A DNA stretch of 64,000 bases from Agrobacterium tumefaciens. Its GTDB lineage: Bacteria; Pseudomonadota; Alphaproteobacteria; Rhizobiales; Rhizobiaceae. Below the pieces are notes generated by a model. The model did no database searches. It was not told the origin of the DNA and saw nothing but the letters and a program-made list of their open reading frames with translations. A program made the position numbers and the translations under genes. Positions 1-8,561 of the stretch are shown here, piece by piece. Position 1 is the first letter of the stretch, and the number at the start of each line of letters is the position of its first letter. Location of the stretch: positions 186,001 through 250,000 of the forward strand of contig JAGIAH010000009.1 of assembly GCA_017744915.1 (NCBI GenBank). The letters are read 5' to 3'.

Positions 1-914
1 TTCAGTACCGCTTCGCCCTTGGAAGCCCTGGCTTCGACGATGCGACCGGCTTCGAACTTCACCTGGATATCATCGATCAGGGTTCCCTGATGCGACAGCG
101 GCTTGGTGCTGGACACATAACCATCGACGCGCAGCGCATGCGGTGTGGTGAAGACTTCTTCGGTCGGAATATTCGGGTTGCAGGTCACGCCGTTCTTGGC
201 CGTGGAGGCGCCGCCATGCCATTCGTGGCCATCCGCCAGGCCGATCTTTACGTCGGTGCCGGGGCCGGTGAAATGCAGCGCAGAGAAGCGTTCGCCATTC
301 AGCCATGCGGAGCGCTTGGCAAGATTGGCATTGTGCTGCGCCCACGCGGCGACGGGATCGGCCACATCCACCCGCGAGGCGGCGAAGATGGCATCCGCGA
401 GCTTGCGCACCGCTTCATCCTCGGCGAGGCCGGGGAAGACCTGCTTTGCCCAGGAGGGGTTGGGATAAGAAATGATGTTCCAGTTGATGTCGAAGTTGGA
501 AATCTTCTCCAGCGCCGGCTTATAGGCCGTGGAATTGGCCTTGTTGGCGCGCGCCACCTTGGCGGGGTCCTGCTCAGCCAGCAGCATGGGGTTGTCGCCG
601 GCAATCGCCAGCCGCGCCGCGCCATTGGCATAGGCCTTCGCCATGCCCTCATAGAGCCAGCCGGAAGCCCGGTCGAAATTCGCGTCGCTGGCGTGGCGGT
701 AGCGCGAAAGCGTGGTTTCCTCGTCGGAATAGAAAGTGGTGACCAGTCCGCCGCCCGCCATATAGGCATGCTTGGTCAGAAACCGCACCAGCGGCAGGGC
801 TGCCAGCGGCGCAGTGATCACCAGATCCTGATCCTTCTGCAATTGCAGGCCGACCTTGACGGCGACTTCCGCGAGTTTTTCGAGTTTGACGGGATCGATG
901 GGGGAAACGGTCAT
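1..914 (-). CDS. M29-family aminopeptidase, C-terminus cut by window edge
   Basis: Cytosolic metal-dependent aminopeptidase of the M29 (thermophilic aminopeptidase, AmpS/PepS) family, by overall sequence resemblance. The visible N-terminal ~304 residues begin MTVSPIDPVKLEKLAEVAVK and include stretches typical of the family: substrate-domain segments around TTFYSDEE and IAGDNPMLL, and a glycine-rich strand near GLADGHEWHGG. M29 enzymes are about 410 residues, so roughly 100 C-terminal residues, with most metal ligands, lie beyond base 1. The start is the ATG at 914-912, which has no in-frame competitor close by. It is the last visible gene of a minus-strand run and is separated from ybaK by 88 bases. 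Confidence 0.85.
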   Translation of the reverse strand, partial: MTVSPIDPVKLEKLAEVAVKVGLQLQKDQDLVITAPLAALPLVRFLTKHAYMAGGGLVTTFYSDEETTLSRYRHASDANFDRASGWLYEGMAKAYANGAARLAIAGDNPMLLAEQDPAKVARANKANSTAYKPALEKISNFDINWNIISYPNPSWAKQVFPGLAEDEAVRKLADAIFAASRVDVADPVAAWAQHNANLAKRSAWLNGERFSALHFTGPGTDVKIGLADGHEWHGGASTAKNGVTCNPNIPTEEVFTTPHALRVDGYVSSTKPLSHQGTLIDDIQVKFEAGRIVEARASKGEAVL

Positions 915-1002
915 GATCTGCCTTCGTCTATTTCAATAGGAGGCGCCGACCATAGCCCATTCCTTCCGAAAGCCAAACGCTTTCAGGAGCGGCCGTTGCA
1001 CC

Positions 1003-1479
1003 TCATTCCGCGACCAGAGGGGCGATAATGGCATTCAGCGCTTTCTGGGCATCACGGGGCGAAAGCCTCACCTGCAAACCACGCTGCCCGCCATTCATGT
1101 AGACGTAGTCATGCGCCATGGCATCGGCTTCAATGGCTGTCGGCACCTGCTTCTTCTGCCCGAAAGGGCTGATGCCGCCGACATGGTAACCGGTCGCCCG
1201 CTCCGCATCGGCGGGTTTCATCATGCTGGCGGATTTGCCGCCAAAGGCGGTGGCAAGCTTCTTCATGCTCACCTCGCGGTCGGAGGGGACAACGACGCAG
1301 ACCGGCTTGCCGTCCAGCTCCGCCATCAGCGTCTTCAGCACCAGATGCGGCGCCTCGCCGATCGCCTCGGCCGCCTGCAGGCCGATGCGGTCGGCATTCG
1401 GGTCATAATCATAGGTGACGGTGGTGAAGGCGACACCGGCCTTCGTCAGCATCTGGGTGGCGCGGGTCGTTTTGGACAT
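1003..1479 (-). CDS. ybaK: YbaK/EbsC-type Cys-tRNA(Pro) deacylase
   Basis: A 158-residue protein of the YbaK/ProX editing family, which hydrolyses cysteine wrongly attached to tRNA(Pro) in the cytoplasm. The family pattern is clear: an N-terminal PHLVLKTLMAEL strand, the conserved substrate-pocket lysine there, VVVPSDREVSMKKLA in the middle, and the GYHVGGISPFGQKK motif near residues 95-110, where the glycines and lysines shape the active site. Length is normal for YbaK (about 155-160). It lies 12 bases downstream of the ArsC-like gene on the same strand, so the two are probably co-transcribed. Confidence 0.92.
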   Translation of the reverse strand: MSKTTRATQMLTKAGVAFTTVTYDYDPNADRIGLQAAEAIGEAPHLVLKTLMAELDGKPVCVVVPSDREVSMKKLATAFGGKSASMMKPADAERATGYHVGGISPFGQKKQVPTAIEADAMAHDYVYMNGGQRGLQVRLSPRDAQKALNAIIAPLVAE

Positions 1480-1491
1480 GGCGGGCTGTGC

Positions 1492-1839
1492 TCAGGCAAA
1501 AAGGGTTTGGTAGATTTCCGGCTTGAAGCCGACGGTTATCTTGCCCTTTGCCTCCAGCACCGGACGCTTGATCATCGAGGGCTGCTCCAGCATCAGGCCG
1601 ATGGCCTTTTCGCGGGTAAGATCGGCCTTCTGGCTGTCATCGAGTTTCTTGAAGGTGGTGCCGGCCCGGTTGAGAACCGTCTCCCAGCCCGCGGCATCAC
1701 ACCATGTTTCCAGATGGGCGCGGTCGATACCGGTCGCCTTGTAGTCATGGAAAGAATAATCAACGCTGTTCAATTCCAGCCAGCTTCTGGCCTTCTTCAT
1801 CGTGTCGCAGTTCTTGATGCCGTAAATCGTGACCGTCAT
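1492..1839 (-). CDS. ArsC/Spx-family reductase-like protein (YffB type)
   Basis: A 115-residue thioredoxin-fold protein of the ArsC/Spx superfamily. It opens MTVTIYGIKNCDTMKKARSW: one N-terminal Cys (residue 11) in a C-x-x-M rather than C-x-x-C arrangement, typical of the YffB-type ArsC-like branch. The C-terminal MIKRPVLEAKGKITVGF segment matches the conserved RP-cis-proline region of the family. True arsenate reductases need additional cysteines or an ars operon context, and neither is present. A glutathione-linked reductase role is only inferred. ybaK follows 12 bases downstream. Confidence 0.85.
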   Translation of the reverse strand: MTVTIYGIKNCDTMKKARSWLELNSVDYSFHDYKATGIDRAHLETWCDAAGWETVLNRAGTTFKKLDDSQKADLTREKAIGLMLEQPSMIKRPVLEAKGKITVGFKPEIYQTLFA

Positions 1840-2073
1840 GCTGGCGTCTCTCCATCTTTAGGCCTTCCGGCATAACGAAATATCCATCTTATTCAAGCTG
1901 CAGCCCAATTTGCCTTGCGACATTTTCGGGAACCTGACGTCTGAGCCATGCAAAATCGATGTGGCTGATATCCAAACGAGCGCGAGCAAAGCTGCATGGC
2001 TTCCCTGCTGCATCATGAGTTGTAGAACGGGCCGGAAATGCCCATTATCTGGGCATCAAAGATGGAGAGAAAA
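1840..2073. other. Divergent promoter gap with 7-bp leader hairpin
   Basis: Gap between the minus-strand ArsC-like gene and the plus-strand small protein gene. A perfect hairpin, ATGCCCA/TGGGCAT with a 5-base loop, occupies 2038-2056, just ahead of the GGAGAG ribosome binding site at 2063-2068. It could affect translation of the small protein. No convincing sigma-70 promoter was identified. Confidence 0.4.
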
Positions 2074-2241
2074 ATGCGTCAGGTTGCAAAGACATCGCGT
2101 AACTTCTTCGGTGAAACTTTCGCCGTTCTCGGTGCAGCGCTCTCGGTTTCGGCCGCTGTTCGCGCACATCGCAAGCCTGCCCGCGCCGATCTCGAAGCTC
2201 TCGGCATCGACGGCAAGGCTTTCGACAAGGTCCAGCTCTAA
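2074..2241 (+). CDS. Small conserved-looking protein of unknown function (55 aa)
   Basis: I do not recognise this gene. The reading frame from ATG 2074 encodes 55 residues, MRQVAKTSRNFFGETFAVLG at the start, then a short Ala/Ser/Val-rich hydrophobic helix (about residues 13-27) and a charged tail ending GIDGKAFDKVQL. A well-placed GGAGAG at 2063-2068, five bases before the ATG, supports this start over the ATG at 2038, which lies inside a hairpin. The amphipathic middle could contact a membrane. It stands alone, divergent from the ArsC-like gene, and a hairpin follows its stop. Confidence 0.6.
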   Translation: MRQVAKTSRNFFGETFAVLGAALSVSAAVRAHRKPARADLEALGIDGKAFDKVQL

Positions 2242-2257
2242 GCTGCTTATCGTTGGT

Positions 2258-2279
2258 AGCGAGGCGAAATCGCCTCGCT
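2258..2279 (+). terminator. Hairpin after the small gene
   Basis: AGCGAGGCGA and TCGCCTCGCT form a near-perfect 10-bp stem with a tiny A-rich loop, 17 bases after the stop at 2241. There is no clear T-run after it, so it may be a transcript-end stabiliser rather than a classical intrinsic terminator. Confidence 0.45.
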
Positions 2280-2424
2280 TGCGCTTGGCACCGGAATTCC
2301 TTCGGTTTTCGGCAGGTGCCTTCGATGATTTGAACTGCGCCTTTGTCGTATAGAAGGCGCGTCCCTGCAGCTACTCAGCAGCAGATAGTTTTAGGCATGG
2401 ATGCCGTGCTTTTTCAGGCCCACG

Positions 2425-3141
2425 CTATCGCGCCGCTATCTTACGGGTTGGCCGCTTCGGCAGGCTGAATATTTTTTCCGGCAGATATAATTGGCTCTCT
2501 GGCTGCTCGTAGCGGTCCGCCTTCGCCGAAAGCGCGAAGCGTCCCAGAGATTCGTGCCGTGTTTCCCCATTGTGGCTGAAGATGAGCTCGAAGCTGCCAG
2601 CCAGCCAGCTATAGGGTTTTTCAACCGGCATAGGATCGATTTTCCCGCAGCCATAGATCATGGTGAGGTGCGGCGTAAACGATGATGCGGCGATATAGGG
2701 GAGATTTGCCCGCCAGAGGGCGCGCTGCACCATCTTCGCCAGGGCCCTGAGCTCCAGCATCTCTCGGCTGCTGCCTAGCACCAGACAGTTGCGGTTGCCG
2801 AAAAGCGAACTCCCATCGAATGTGATCGGAACGGGCCGCGCCCTTATCTCCCCCAGTGCCGCCTTCAGCCGGTTTACAAGGCCGTGAGGCACGGTGTCGA
2901 AACATCCGATACAGAACAGGGTGATATGCAGAAGCTCCGCCGGATAGGCCTCTCGCTTCGTCCGCCCTGTGGCGTGGTGCGATGCATCGGTGAAAATTCT
3001 CTCCGCCAAGGCTGCCGGCGGTTTCACCACGACCAGGACCTTGCTGCTAAATCGCGGATTGATCCGGCGTTGTTTCTCCGGCTTAAACCCTTCAAGGAAA
3101 AGCTGCCTTAACCCTCCTTTATCCGTCAACTCGAAACCCAT
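2425..3141 (-). CDS. 2'-5' RNA ligase-like 2H phosphoesterase
   Basis: A 238-residue member of the 2H phosphoesterase superfamily (LigT/ThpR-like). Two H-x-T motifs define the active site: HITLF about 75 residues from the N-terminus and HLTMI near residue 180, each in the expected hydrophobic setting. Enzymes of this fold open or form 2',5'/2',3'-cyclic phosphates; the substrate here is unknown. The longer frame (GTG at 3186) is possible, but ATG 3141 has a GGAG six bases upstream and removes an improbable Trp-rich leader. At about 240 residues it is longer than E. coli ThpR. It appears monocistronic. Confidence 0.8.
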   Translation of the reverse strand: MGFELTDKGGLRQLFLEGFKPEKQRRINPRFSSKVLVVVKPPAALAERIFTDASHHATGRTKREAYPAELLHITLFCIGCFDTVPHGLVNRLKAALGEIRARPVPITFDGSSLFGNRNCLVLGSSREMLELRALAKMVQRALWRANLPYIAASSFTPHLTMIYGCGKIDPMPVEKPYSWLAGSFELIFSHNGETRHESLGRFALSAKADRYEQPESQLYLPEKIFSLPKRPTRKIAAR

Positions 3142-3231
3142 GACGACGCTCCACGGCCTGTGCCAAGGCCACGATAATATCATCACCGGGAAAAATTAAA
3201 AGAACAAAAAGAGAACATCGGCCGCTCACAC

Positions 3232-3933
3232 TCACCAGATGCCAGGAAACAGCCGATAGCGTCTTTCACGGGCGTAGTCCGAATAGCCCGACAATTCGGT
3301 CTGGAGCAGGCGATCTTCCCAGTAGGTGCGCAGGATCAGCAGGGCGACAGCCAGGACGGCCGGAAGCAGAGCCACCCATGAACCCAATGCGAGCGGTATG
3401 CCGACGAACATGGCGATCGCTGCGGTGTAGCCGGGGTGGCGCACGATGCCATAGGGTCCGGAGGTGATCACGTGTTGTCCGCGCTCGGCCTGAATGCGAA
3501 CACCCGGCTCAAAGAACGGATTGACCGCCTGAGCCCAGGCCGTGAGGGCGATGCCGCCGGCGAGCAGGAGATAACCGATTGTGATGACCAGGGGCGGCAC
3601 CACGGACCAGCCCATCCGGCCCGCATCAAATGCTGCAACCGGAATTTCAGCGGCAAAAGCCAGAAGGATCGCGGTGACGAGGATCAGGTCCCATTTTTTG
3701 GTGCCGGGCTGGAACCGGCTGCGGGCGCGGAAAATGACCGGGTTCACGCGCGCAAGGACCAGAGCGGAAAGGCCGAAAGCTGCGATGAGGGTTGCGATAA
3801 ATATCCAGCCCGGAAGCCAGCCGATCCGCCCGGCAGGTAGAAAGACGAGTGCGATCAGGCTGAGCGGAAAACCAATGGCGTAGAGGATCGCGGCGGTACG
3901 TGTCAGGGGTTTCGGATCAGCATCGGATGCCAT
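3232..3933 (-). CDS. Isoprenylcysteine carboxyl methyltransferase-like membrane protein
   Basis: A 233-residue polytopic inner-membrane protein of the ICMT/PEMT-like family. Hydrophobic spans are obvious (residues about 15-35, 40-60, 75-95, 110-130, 180-205). The family signature lies near the C-terminal half: GPYGIVRHPGYTA, where the His/Pro loop belongs to the SAM-binding region, followed by EDRLLQTEL and a terminal YRLFPGIW. Bacterial members mostly have no defined substrate. ATG 3933 is preferred because AGGAGG sits five bases upstream. It is downstream of guaA on the same strand but separated by 203 bases. Confidence 0.8.
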   Translation of the reverse strand: MASDADPKPLTRTAAILYAIGFPLSLIALVFLPAGRIGWLPGWIFIATLIAAFGLSALVLARVNPVIFRARSRFQPGTKKWDLILVTAILLAFAAEIPVAAFDAGRMGWSVVPPLVITIGYLLLAGGIALTAWAQAVNPFFEPGVRIQAERGQHVITSGPYGIVRHPGYTAAIAMFVGIPLALGSWVALLPAVLAVALLILRTYWEDRLLQTELSGYSDYARERRYRLFPGIW

Positions 3934-4136
3934 CAATGCCTCCTCTCAGCGTCCTCATCAGGGCGAACGCTGGCCGCACACTGGCGGTGCTTCGTGAAGG
4001 ATAGCCGAAATCCTCACGAAAGAGGACAAAAATTCAAGCATGTGAGCGGCGCCGGCTGGCGATCCCGGGCGCATATCCCATGGCTCTTCGATCATGGTAG
4101 CGCCGCCGCAGCCACGCTACAATGATCGAGATATTC
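3934..4136. other. Gap between guaA and the ICMT-like gene, with hairpin
   Basis: Non-coding interval. A long imperfect hairpin at 3991-4020 pairs TTCGTGAAGGAT with ATCCTCACGAA, with one bulged base around a GC loop. No T-run is present on the minus strand, so it is not a textbook terminator for guaA. It may stabilise the guaA 3' end or sit in the leader of the ICMT-like gene. Confidence 0.4.
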
Positions 4137-5714
4137 CTATTCCCACTCGATCGTGCCGGGCGGCTTGCTCGTCACGTCGTAGACGACACGGTTGATGCCG
4201 CGCACTTCGTTGATGATGCGGGTTGCCGCACGGCCGAGGAAGTTCATGTCGTAGGGATAGAAATCCGCCGTCATGCCATCCACGGAGGTCACGGCGCGCA
4301 GCGCGCAGACGAAGTCATAGGTGCGGTAGTCGCCCATCACGCCCACGGTCTGCACCGGCAACAGCACGGCAAAAGCCTGCCAGATGGTGTCGTAGAGACC
4401 AGCCTTGCGGATTTCGTCGAGATAGATCGCATCCGCCTTGCGCAGGATATCAAGCTTCTCTCGCGTAATGGCGCCGGGGCAGCGGATCGCGAGACCCGGT
4501 CCGGGGAAGGGATGGCGGCCGATGAAGCTGTCCGGCAGGCCGAGTTCGCGGCCAAGCGCGCGCACTTCATCCTTGAAAAGCTCACGCAGCGGCTCGACGA
4601 GCTGCATGTTCATGCGCTCGGGAAGACCGCCGACATTGTGGTGGCTCTTGATGGTGACGGAAGGTCCGCCGGAGAAGGAAACGCTTTCGATGACGTCAGG
4701 GTAAAGCGTACCCTGCGCAAGGAACTTGGGCGCACCCTTGCCATCGGCGGCGATCTTGGCGGCTTCGGCCTCGAACACCTCGATGAACAGGCGACCAATG
4801 GTCTTGCGCTTCACTTCCGGATCGGAAATGCCAGAAAGCTCTCCGAGGAACAGATCGGCGGCGTCAACGTGGACAAGCGGAATATTGTAGTGGTCGCGGA
4901 ACATGCCGACGACCTGCTCGCTCTCACCAAGCCGCATCAGGCCGTGGTCGACATAAACGCAGGTCAGCTGATCGCCGATCGCCTCATGAATGAGGATGGC
5001 TGCAACCGAGGAATCGACGCCGCCGGAAAGCGCGCAGAGCACGCGACCGGTGCCGACCTGCTCGCGGATCTTGCGGATCATCTCGGCGCGGTAGGCGGCC
5101 ATCGTCCAGTCGGATTTGAGGCCGACGATTTTGTGCACGAAATTGGAGAGCAGCTTGCCGCCGTCAGGCGTATGCACCACTTCCGGGTGGAACATGGTGG
5201 TGTAATAGTGGCGTTTCTCGTCAGCCGCGATGGCGAAAGGGGCGTTCTCGGAGGTCGCGATGACCTCGAAACCTTCCGGCAGCTTCGTCACGCGGTCGCC
5301 ATGGCTCATCCAGACCGGATAGTTCTTGCCCTGTTCCCAGAAACCTTCGAACAGCGGGCTTGCCTTCTTGATGTCGATATCGGCACGGCCGAATTCCGCC
5401 GCATGGCCACCTTCGACCACGCCGCCAAGCTGCGTGCAGAGCGTCTGCTGGCCGTAGCAGATGCCGAGGATCGGAACCTTGCTGTCGAACACTGCCTGCG
5501 GCGCACGCGGGCTACCTTCGGCCGTCACGGATGCGGGGCCGCCGGAGAAGATCACGCCCTTGGGCTGAAGCTTCTCGAACGCCTCTGCGGCATTCTGGAA
5601 CGGGTGGATTTCGCAATAGACCCCGGCTTCGCGGATGCGGCGCGCAATCAGCTGCGTCACCTGGCTGCCGAAATCGATGATGAGAATGCTGTCGGGATGG
5701 GCTATCTGGGTCAT
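4137..5714 (-). CDS. guaA: GMP synthase (glutamine-hydrolysing)
   Basis: Converts XMP to GMP using glutamine and ATP, the last step of guanine nucleotide synthesis, in the cytoplasm. The 525 residues match the E. coli length exactly. The N-terminal class I amidotransferase has the nucleophile Cys86 in GICYGQQ and the His176/Glu178 pair in FHPEVVH. The ATP pyrophosphatase domain starts with the P-loop SGGVDSS at 230-236. The C-terminal dimerisation domain ends with the conserved KPPGTIEWE. The start at 5714 has AAAGG about seven bases upstream. It is apparently monocistronic, with mtnN 83 bases upstream. Confidence 0.98.
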   Translation of the reverse strand: MTQIAHPDSILIIDFGSQVTQLIARRIREAGVYCEIHPFQNAAEAFEKLQPKGVIFSGGPASVTAEGSPRAPQAVFDSKVPILGICYGQQTLCTQLGGVVEGGHAAEFGRADIDIKKASPLFEGFWEQGKNYPVWMSHGDRVTKLPEGFEVIATSENAPFAIAADEKRHYYTTMFHPEVVHTPDGGKLLSNFVHKIVGLKSDWTMAAYRAEMIRKIREQVGTGRVLCALSGGVDSSVAAILIHEAIGDQLTCVYVDHGLMRLGESEQVVGMFRDHYNIPLVHVDAADLFLGELSGISDPEVKRKTIGRLFIEVFEAEAAKIAADGKGAPKFLAQGTLYPDVIESVSFSGGPSVTIKSHHNVGGLPERMNMQLVEPLRELFKDEVRALGRELGLPDSFIGRHPFPGPGLAIRCPGAITREKLDILRKADAIYLDEIRKAGLYDTIWQAFAVLLPVQTVGVMGDYRTYDFVCALRAVTSVDGMTADFYPYDMNFLGRAATRIINEVRGINRVVYDVTSKPPGTIEWE

Positions 5715-5797
5715 GGCGAGCCTTTAAAGAAAAGCGGGGCTTTAGGCAACCCGGAAGCGGGCGTCAAACGGCGGAAATTTGCGAAAATCGCAAGGTT

Positions 5798-6436
5798 TCA
5801 AAGGGCAATCACACCATCTTCGATGACGCGGCAGAGCCGGTCGACGGCATCGGCGAGCTTTTCGTCGATGATGTGCAGATACTCCGTCCAATCGTCCACA
5901 TGGTTCACATCGGCCTTGCCGTCGGAAATACCACGCAGGCCGATGAGGGGTACACCGAAGCGCTGGCAGGCTCGCAAGACAGCAAAGGTCTCCATTTCCA
6001 CCATATCGGCATCGATCAACCCATAGGCTTCTCCGGAAACGACGTTGCCGCCGGTGGAAAGCCTTGCCTCGGCAATATCGGGTATCCGCAAAGGCAGCGC
6101 CACTTCGGCGGGCAGATCGAGAAACGGCGTGCGCCCCTTCTCGAAACCGAAGGCGGAGGCATCCATATCACGATAGGAAACCGAAACCACCTGATAGATG
6201 CCCGTCTGTTCCAGTGTCCGCGAACCGGCGGAGCCGAGCGAAACGACGAGATCGGGCAGATGATCGGCCGCATCGAGACCGGCAAGAATGGCCGTCACCG
6301 AAATGGCCGCCTCGACCGGGCCGACGCCGGTCATCAGGGGCGTAATGCGCGCCTGAAGGTGGGGGCCGTATTCGGCGGAAGCCGCCATGACGAAAAGAAT
6401 GGATTTATCCGCGACATGCGAAAGCCGATAGCTCAT
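5798..6436 (-). CDS. mtnN: 5'-methylthioadenosine/S-adenosylhomocysteine nucleosidase-like protein
   Basis: A 212-residue purine nucleosidase of the MTAN/Pfs type, which would cleave adenine from methylthioadenosine and S-adenosylhomocysteine in the SAM salvage path. Family landmarks are GVGPVEAAISVTAIL near residue 40, a VSLGSAGSRTL glycine loop, VEMETFAVLRAC near residue 145 (purine and ribose contacts) and RGISDGKAD near 175, containing the catalytic Asp. It is shorter than the usual 230 residues and somewhat diverged, so nucleoside specificity is inferred. The start overlaps the stop of the upstream thioesterase gene by four bases (ATGA), implying translational coupling. Confidence 0.88.
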   Translation of the reverse strand: MSYRLSHVADKSILFVMAASAEYGPHLQARITPLMTGVGPVEAAISVTAILAGLDAADHLPDLVVSLGSAGSRTLEQTGIYQVVSVSYRDMDASAFGFEKGRTPFLDLPAEVALPLRIPDIAEARLSTGGNVVSGEAYGLIDADMVEMETFAVLRACQRFGVPLIGLRGISDGKADVNHVDDWTEYLHIIDEKLADAVDRLCRVIEDGVIAL

Positions 6437-6882
6437 CCGGTAATATCCTCGCGCCCCTTCACTACCATCATTGTGCCCGTCATCGAGGCGATCAGTTTCG
6501 CCGGCCCATCGGACAGCGCATAAGCACGACCGTCGGCCACGATCAGATTATTGCCGGGCTTGATGATCTCGCCGCGAAACAGAAACCGCTCACCACGTCC
6601 CGGCGACATGAGGTTGACCTTGAATTCGATGGTCAGCAGCGAGGCTTCCGGTTCGATGATCGTATAGGCCGCGTAAGTGCAGGCGGTATCCAGGCCGGCG
6701 GCGATGACGCCCGCATGCAATATGCCATGCTGCTGTGTCAGCTTTTCATGGAAGGGCAGCTCTATTTCCACCAGCCGGTGTTCGATGCGGCTTATTTCGG
6801 CATTGATGGCCTGCACCACGCCCTGCCGCGCAAAGCTTCTTTCTATCCGCTGGCGAAAATCGCCGGGATCCGTGATCTCCAT
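6433..6882 (-). CDS. PaaI-family hotdog thioesterase
   Basis: A 149-residue hotdog-fold protein of the PaaI/YbgC-like thioesterase family. The key segment is QHGILHAGVIAAGLDTACTYAA (about residues 49-70): a helix beginning HGGxxxxxxD-like, here HAGVIAAGLD, carrying the catalytic Asp. Later strands LLTIEFKVNLMSPGRG and FLFRGEIIKPGNNLIVADGRAYA fit the fold. It probably hydrolyses acyl- or phenylacyl-CoA esters, with substrate unknown. AGGTAGG lies just before ATG 6882. The gene overlaps mtnN by four bases, so the pair forms a two-gene operon. Confidence 0.87.
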   Translation of the reverse strand: MEITDPGDFRQRIERSFARQGVVQAINAEISRIEHRLVEIELPFHEKLTQQHGILHAGVIAAGLDTACTYAAYTIIEPEASLLTIEFKVNLMSPGRGERFLFRGEIIKPGNNLIVADGRAYALSDGPAKLIASMTGTMMVVKGREDITG

Positions 6883-6959
6883 GGCCTACCTGCCTGCTTC
6901 TGCCCTGTCGCAGACAGACATGGCGCGTGGCGCCGGGCAAGGCAAGGGCTTGGGATGAA

Positions 6960-7412
6960 TTAGTTCAGCAAGCCGATGCTTGCGTTGAGCACCGTGGCAA
7001 AGGCGACCCACAGGGCATAGGGCGCGAAAAGCCACATGGATATGCGGTCGCGACGGTAGGTCAGCGCCATGAACGCGATGATGCAGATCAGCATGGGGAC
7101 GATGATGACGAGCGCGCCGGCCGGGCTCTGCATGCCGAAAAAGATCGGCGACCACAGGAAATTCAGCACCATCTGCGTGAACCAGAGGCGCATGCGCGTC
7201 CCCATCGGTTTCCTGATCCATGTCCGCGCGCCGGCGATGCCGATCAGCACATAAAGCGCAGTCCATACTGGCCCGAAAATCCAGTTGGGGGGATTGAAGA
7301 ATGGTTTCTGCAGCGATTGGTACCATTCGCCCGGCACATTGTTGACGCCGATTAACGCCCCGATGGCGACAACGACAACCACAAAAACAATATACACGGC
7401 CAGATTCTTCAT
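6960..7412 (-). CDS. tspO: TspO/MBR-family tryptophan-rich sensory protein
   Basis: A 150-residue five-helix membrane protein, homologous to Rhodobacter TspO and the mitochondrial translocator protein, which bind porphyrins. Landmarks are GVNNVPGEWYQSLQKPFFNPPNWIFGPVW-type residues at 23-53 (the conserved W-Y and P-P-x-W-x-F-x-P-x-W pattern), MRLWFTQMVLNFLWSPIFFG in the middle (N and W of helix III) and a C-terminal YALWVAFATVLNASI helix, where the conserved Asn-x-x-I/W pocket lies. Length is usual (150-160). It stands between the thioesterase gene and the iron operon. A link to tetrapyrrole or iron metabolism is suggestive only. Confidence 0.95.
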   Translation of the reverse strand: MKNLAVYIVFVVVVVAIGALIGVNNVPGEWYQSLQKPFFNPPNWIFGPVWTALYVLIGIAGARTWIRKPMGTRMRLWFTQMVLNFLWSPIFFGMQSPAGALVIIVPMLICIIAFMALTYRRDRISMWLFAPYALWVAFATVLNASIGLLN

Positions 7413-7463
7413 GACGCATCCAATGCGCGGACCACGCTTTTGTTCCTCTGCCTTTTCAGTATT

Positions 7464-8558
7464 TTAGCCGGACAGGCGCACGATATGCTGGTCCCAGGCC
7501 ACGTCGCTGCGAACGGCCTCGAAAAATCCGTCATAGGAGGACACCGCAATGCCGCCGGTAGCCGCCGCAACACCCGCCGCTTCCCACACGCTGACCTCGG
7601 AAACCACATATCCCGTCTTTGCATCGAGCGTCACGGCGGCATTGCCGTTCGGCGAGGTCAGGCCCACCAGCCCTTCGCGTCGGTTGACGGCGATGGCCCC
7701 GACATAATTGGCAAGCCGCACCGTCGTTTCGTGCGGCAGATCGACGAAGGCGAGATCCTCACCCTTCGAGAAATGGCCGACAAGCGGCGGAAGATCGTTG
7801 CGCGGTCCTTCATATTGGCATGCGAACCAGATGCGGCCGTCATCGCCGAGATCGACATGGCGGGTGGAGAGCTGCCGCAGCTGCTCCGGCATTGCGTGCT
7901 TCTGGATCAGTTGGCCGGTGGCGGCATCCAGAAGTACAAGGGACGGTTCCATGCTGTCGATATTGAGCTTCGTGCGGCCGAAATCCGGGTGGGTCTCGAT
8001 GCCGCCATTGGCGATCACGATCAGCCGTCCGTCATCGCTCACCGTCATGTCATGGGTGCCGACACCATGCGCGTCATATTCGCCGATGCGGACAAAGCCG
8101 TTCCGGGCGTCGTAAAGGCCGATGACGCCGCGATTGCCGTCGAAATCGTTTTCGCTGGCATAGAGGATTGCGCCATCGGGTGAGAATTGCCCGTGGCCAT
8201 AGAAATGGCGGTTCTCTGGCGTGTGCATCACGACAGGCTCCCGACGCTGAACGGGATCAAACGCCATGAAGAAAGTGCCGGGCCGTCGTGCGAAGGCCAC
8301 CGTCATGCCGGTTGCATGGCTCGTCGCCATTCCATGGGCGCGGGCGGGAAGCGCAACGCGGTCGATGATCTCGCCGCGCTCGCTCACCGTCGCAATGCCG
8401 TAGGATCCATCACGGGCGCGGAAGGCGGAGGCAAAGACGGCGTCTGTGCGTTCCAGCGCATGGAGCGACCGCGGGGCGAGAGCGGCAAGGAAGGGAATAC
8501 CCGCCGCCTTGATGAAGCTGCGCCTGTCGATCAGCATCCGCTTGCTGCCGGAGATCAT
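7464..8558 (-). CDS. DUF1513 protein with Tat signal (iron operon, gene 4)
   Basis: A 364-residue periplasmic protein of the DUF1513 family. Residues 11-17 read DRRSFIK followed by a hydrophobic Ala/Leu stretch: a twin-arginine signal, so it is exported folded. The mature part has repeating beta-strand blocks (HGMATSHATGMTVAF, FYGHGQFSPDGAILYASEND, GTHDMTVSDDGRLIVIANGG) resembling a beta-propeller. The function of DUF1513 is not established. It begins two bases after the second imelysin stop, with GGAG eight bases before the ATG. This module is known from other proteobacteria in the same order and suggests a role with iron or a redox cofactor in the periplasm. Confidence 0.85.
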   Translation of the reverse strand: MISGSKRMLIDRRSFIKAAGIPFLAALAPRSLHALERTDAVFASAFRARDGSYGIATVSERGEIIDRVALPARAHGMATSHATGMTVAFARRPGTFFMAFDPVQRREPVVMHTPENRHFYGHGQFSPDGAILYASENDFDGNRGVIGLYDARNGFVRIGEYDAHGVGTHDMTVSDDGRLIVIANGGIETHPDFGRTKLNIDSMEPSLVLLDAATGQLIQKHAMPEQLRQLSTRHVDLGDDGRIWFACQYEGPRNDLPPLVGHFSKGEDLAFVDLPHETTVRLANYVGAIAVNRREGLVGLTSPNGNAAVTLDAKTGYVVSEVSVWEAAGVAAATGGIAVSSYDGFFEAVRSDVAWDQHIVRLSG

Positions 8559-8561
8559 CGC

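Noticed and set aside
4122-6026. 634-codon open frame antisense to guaA and mtnN
   Set aside because: guaA and mtnN are certain; the antisense translation resembles no family and has no ribosome binding site.
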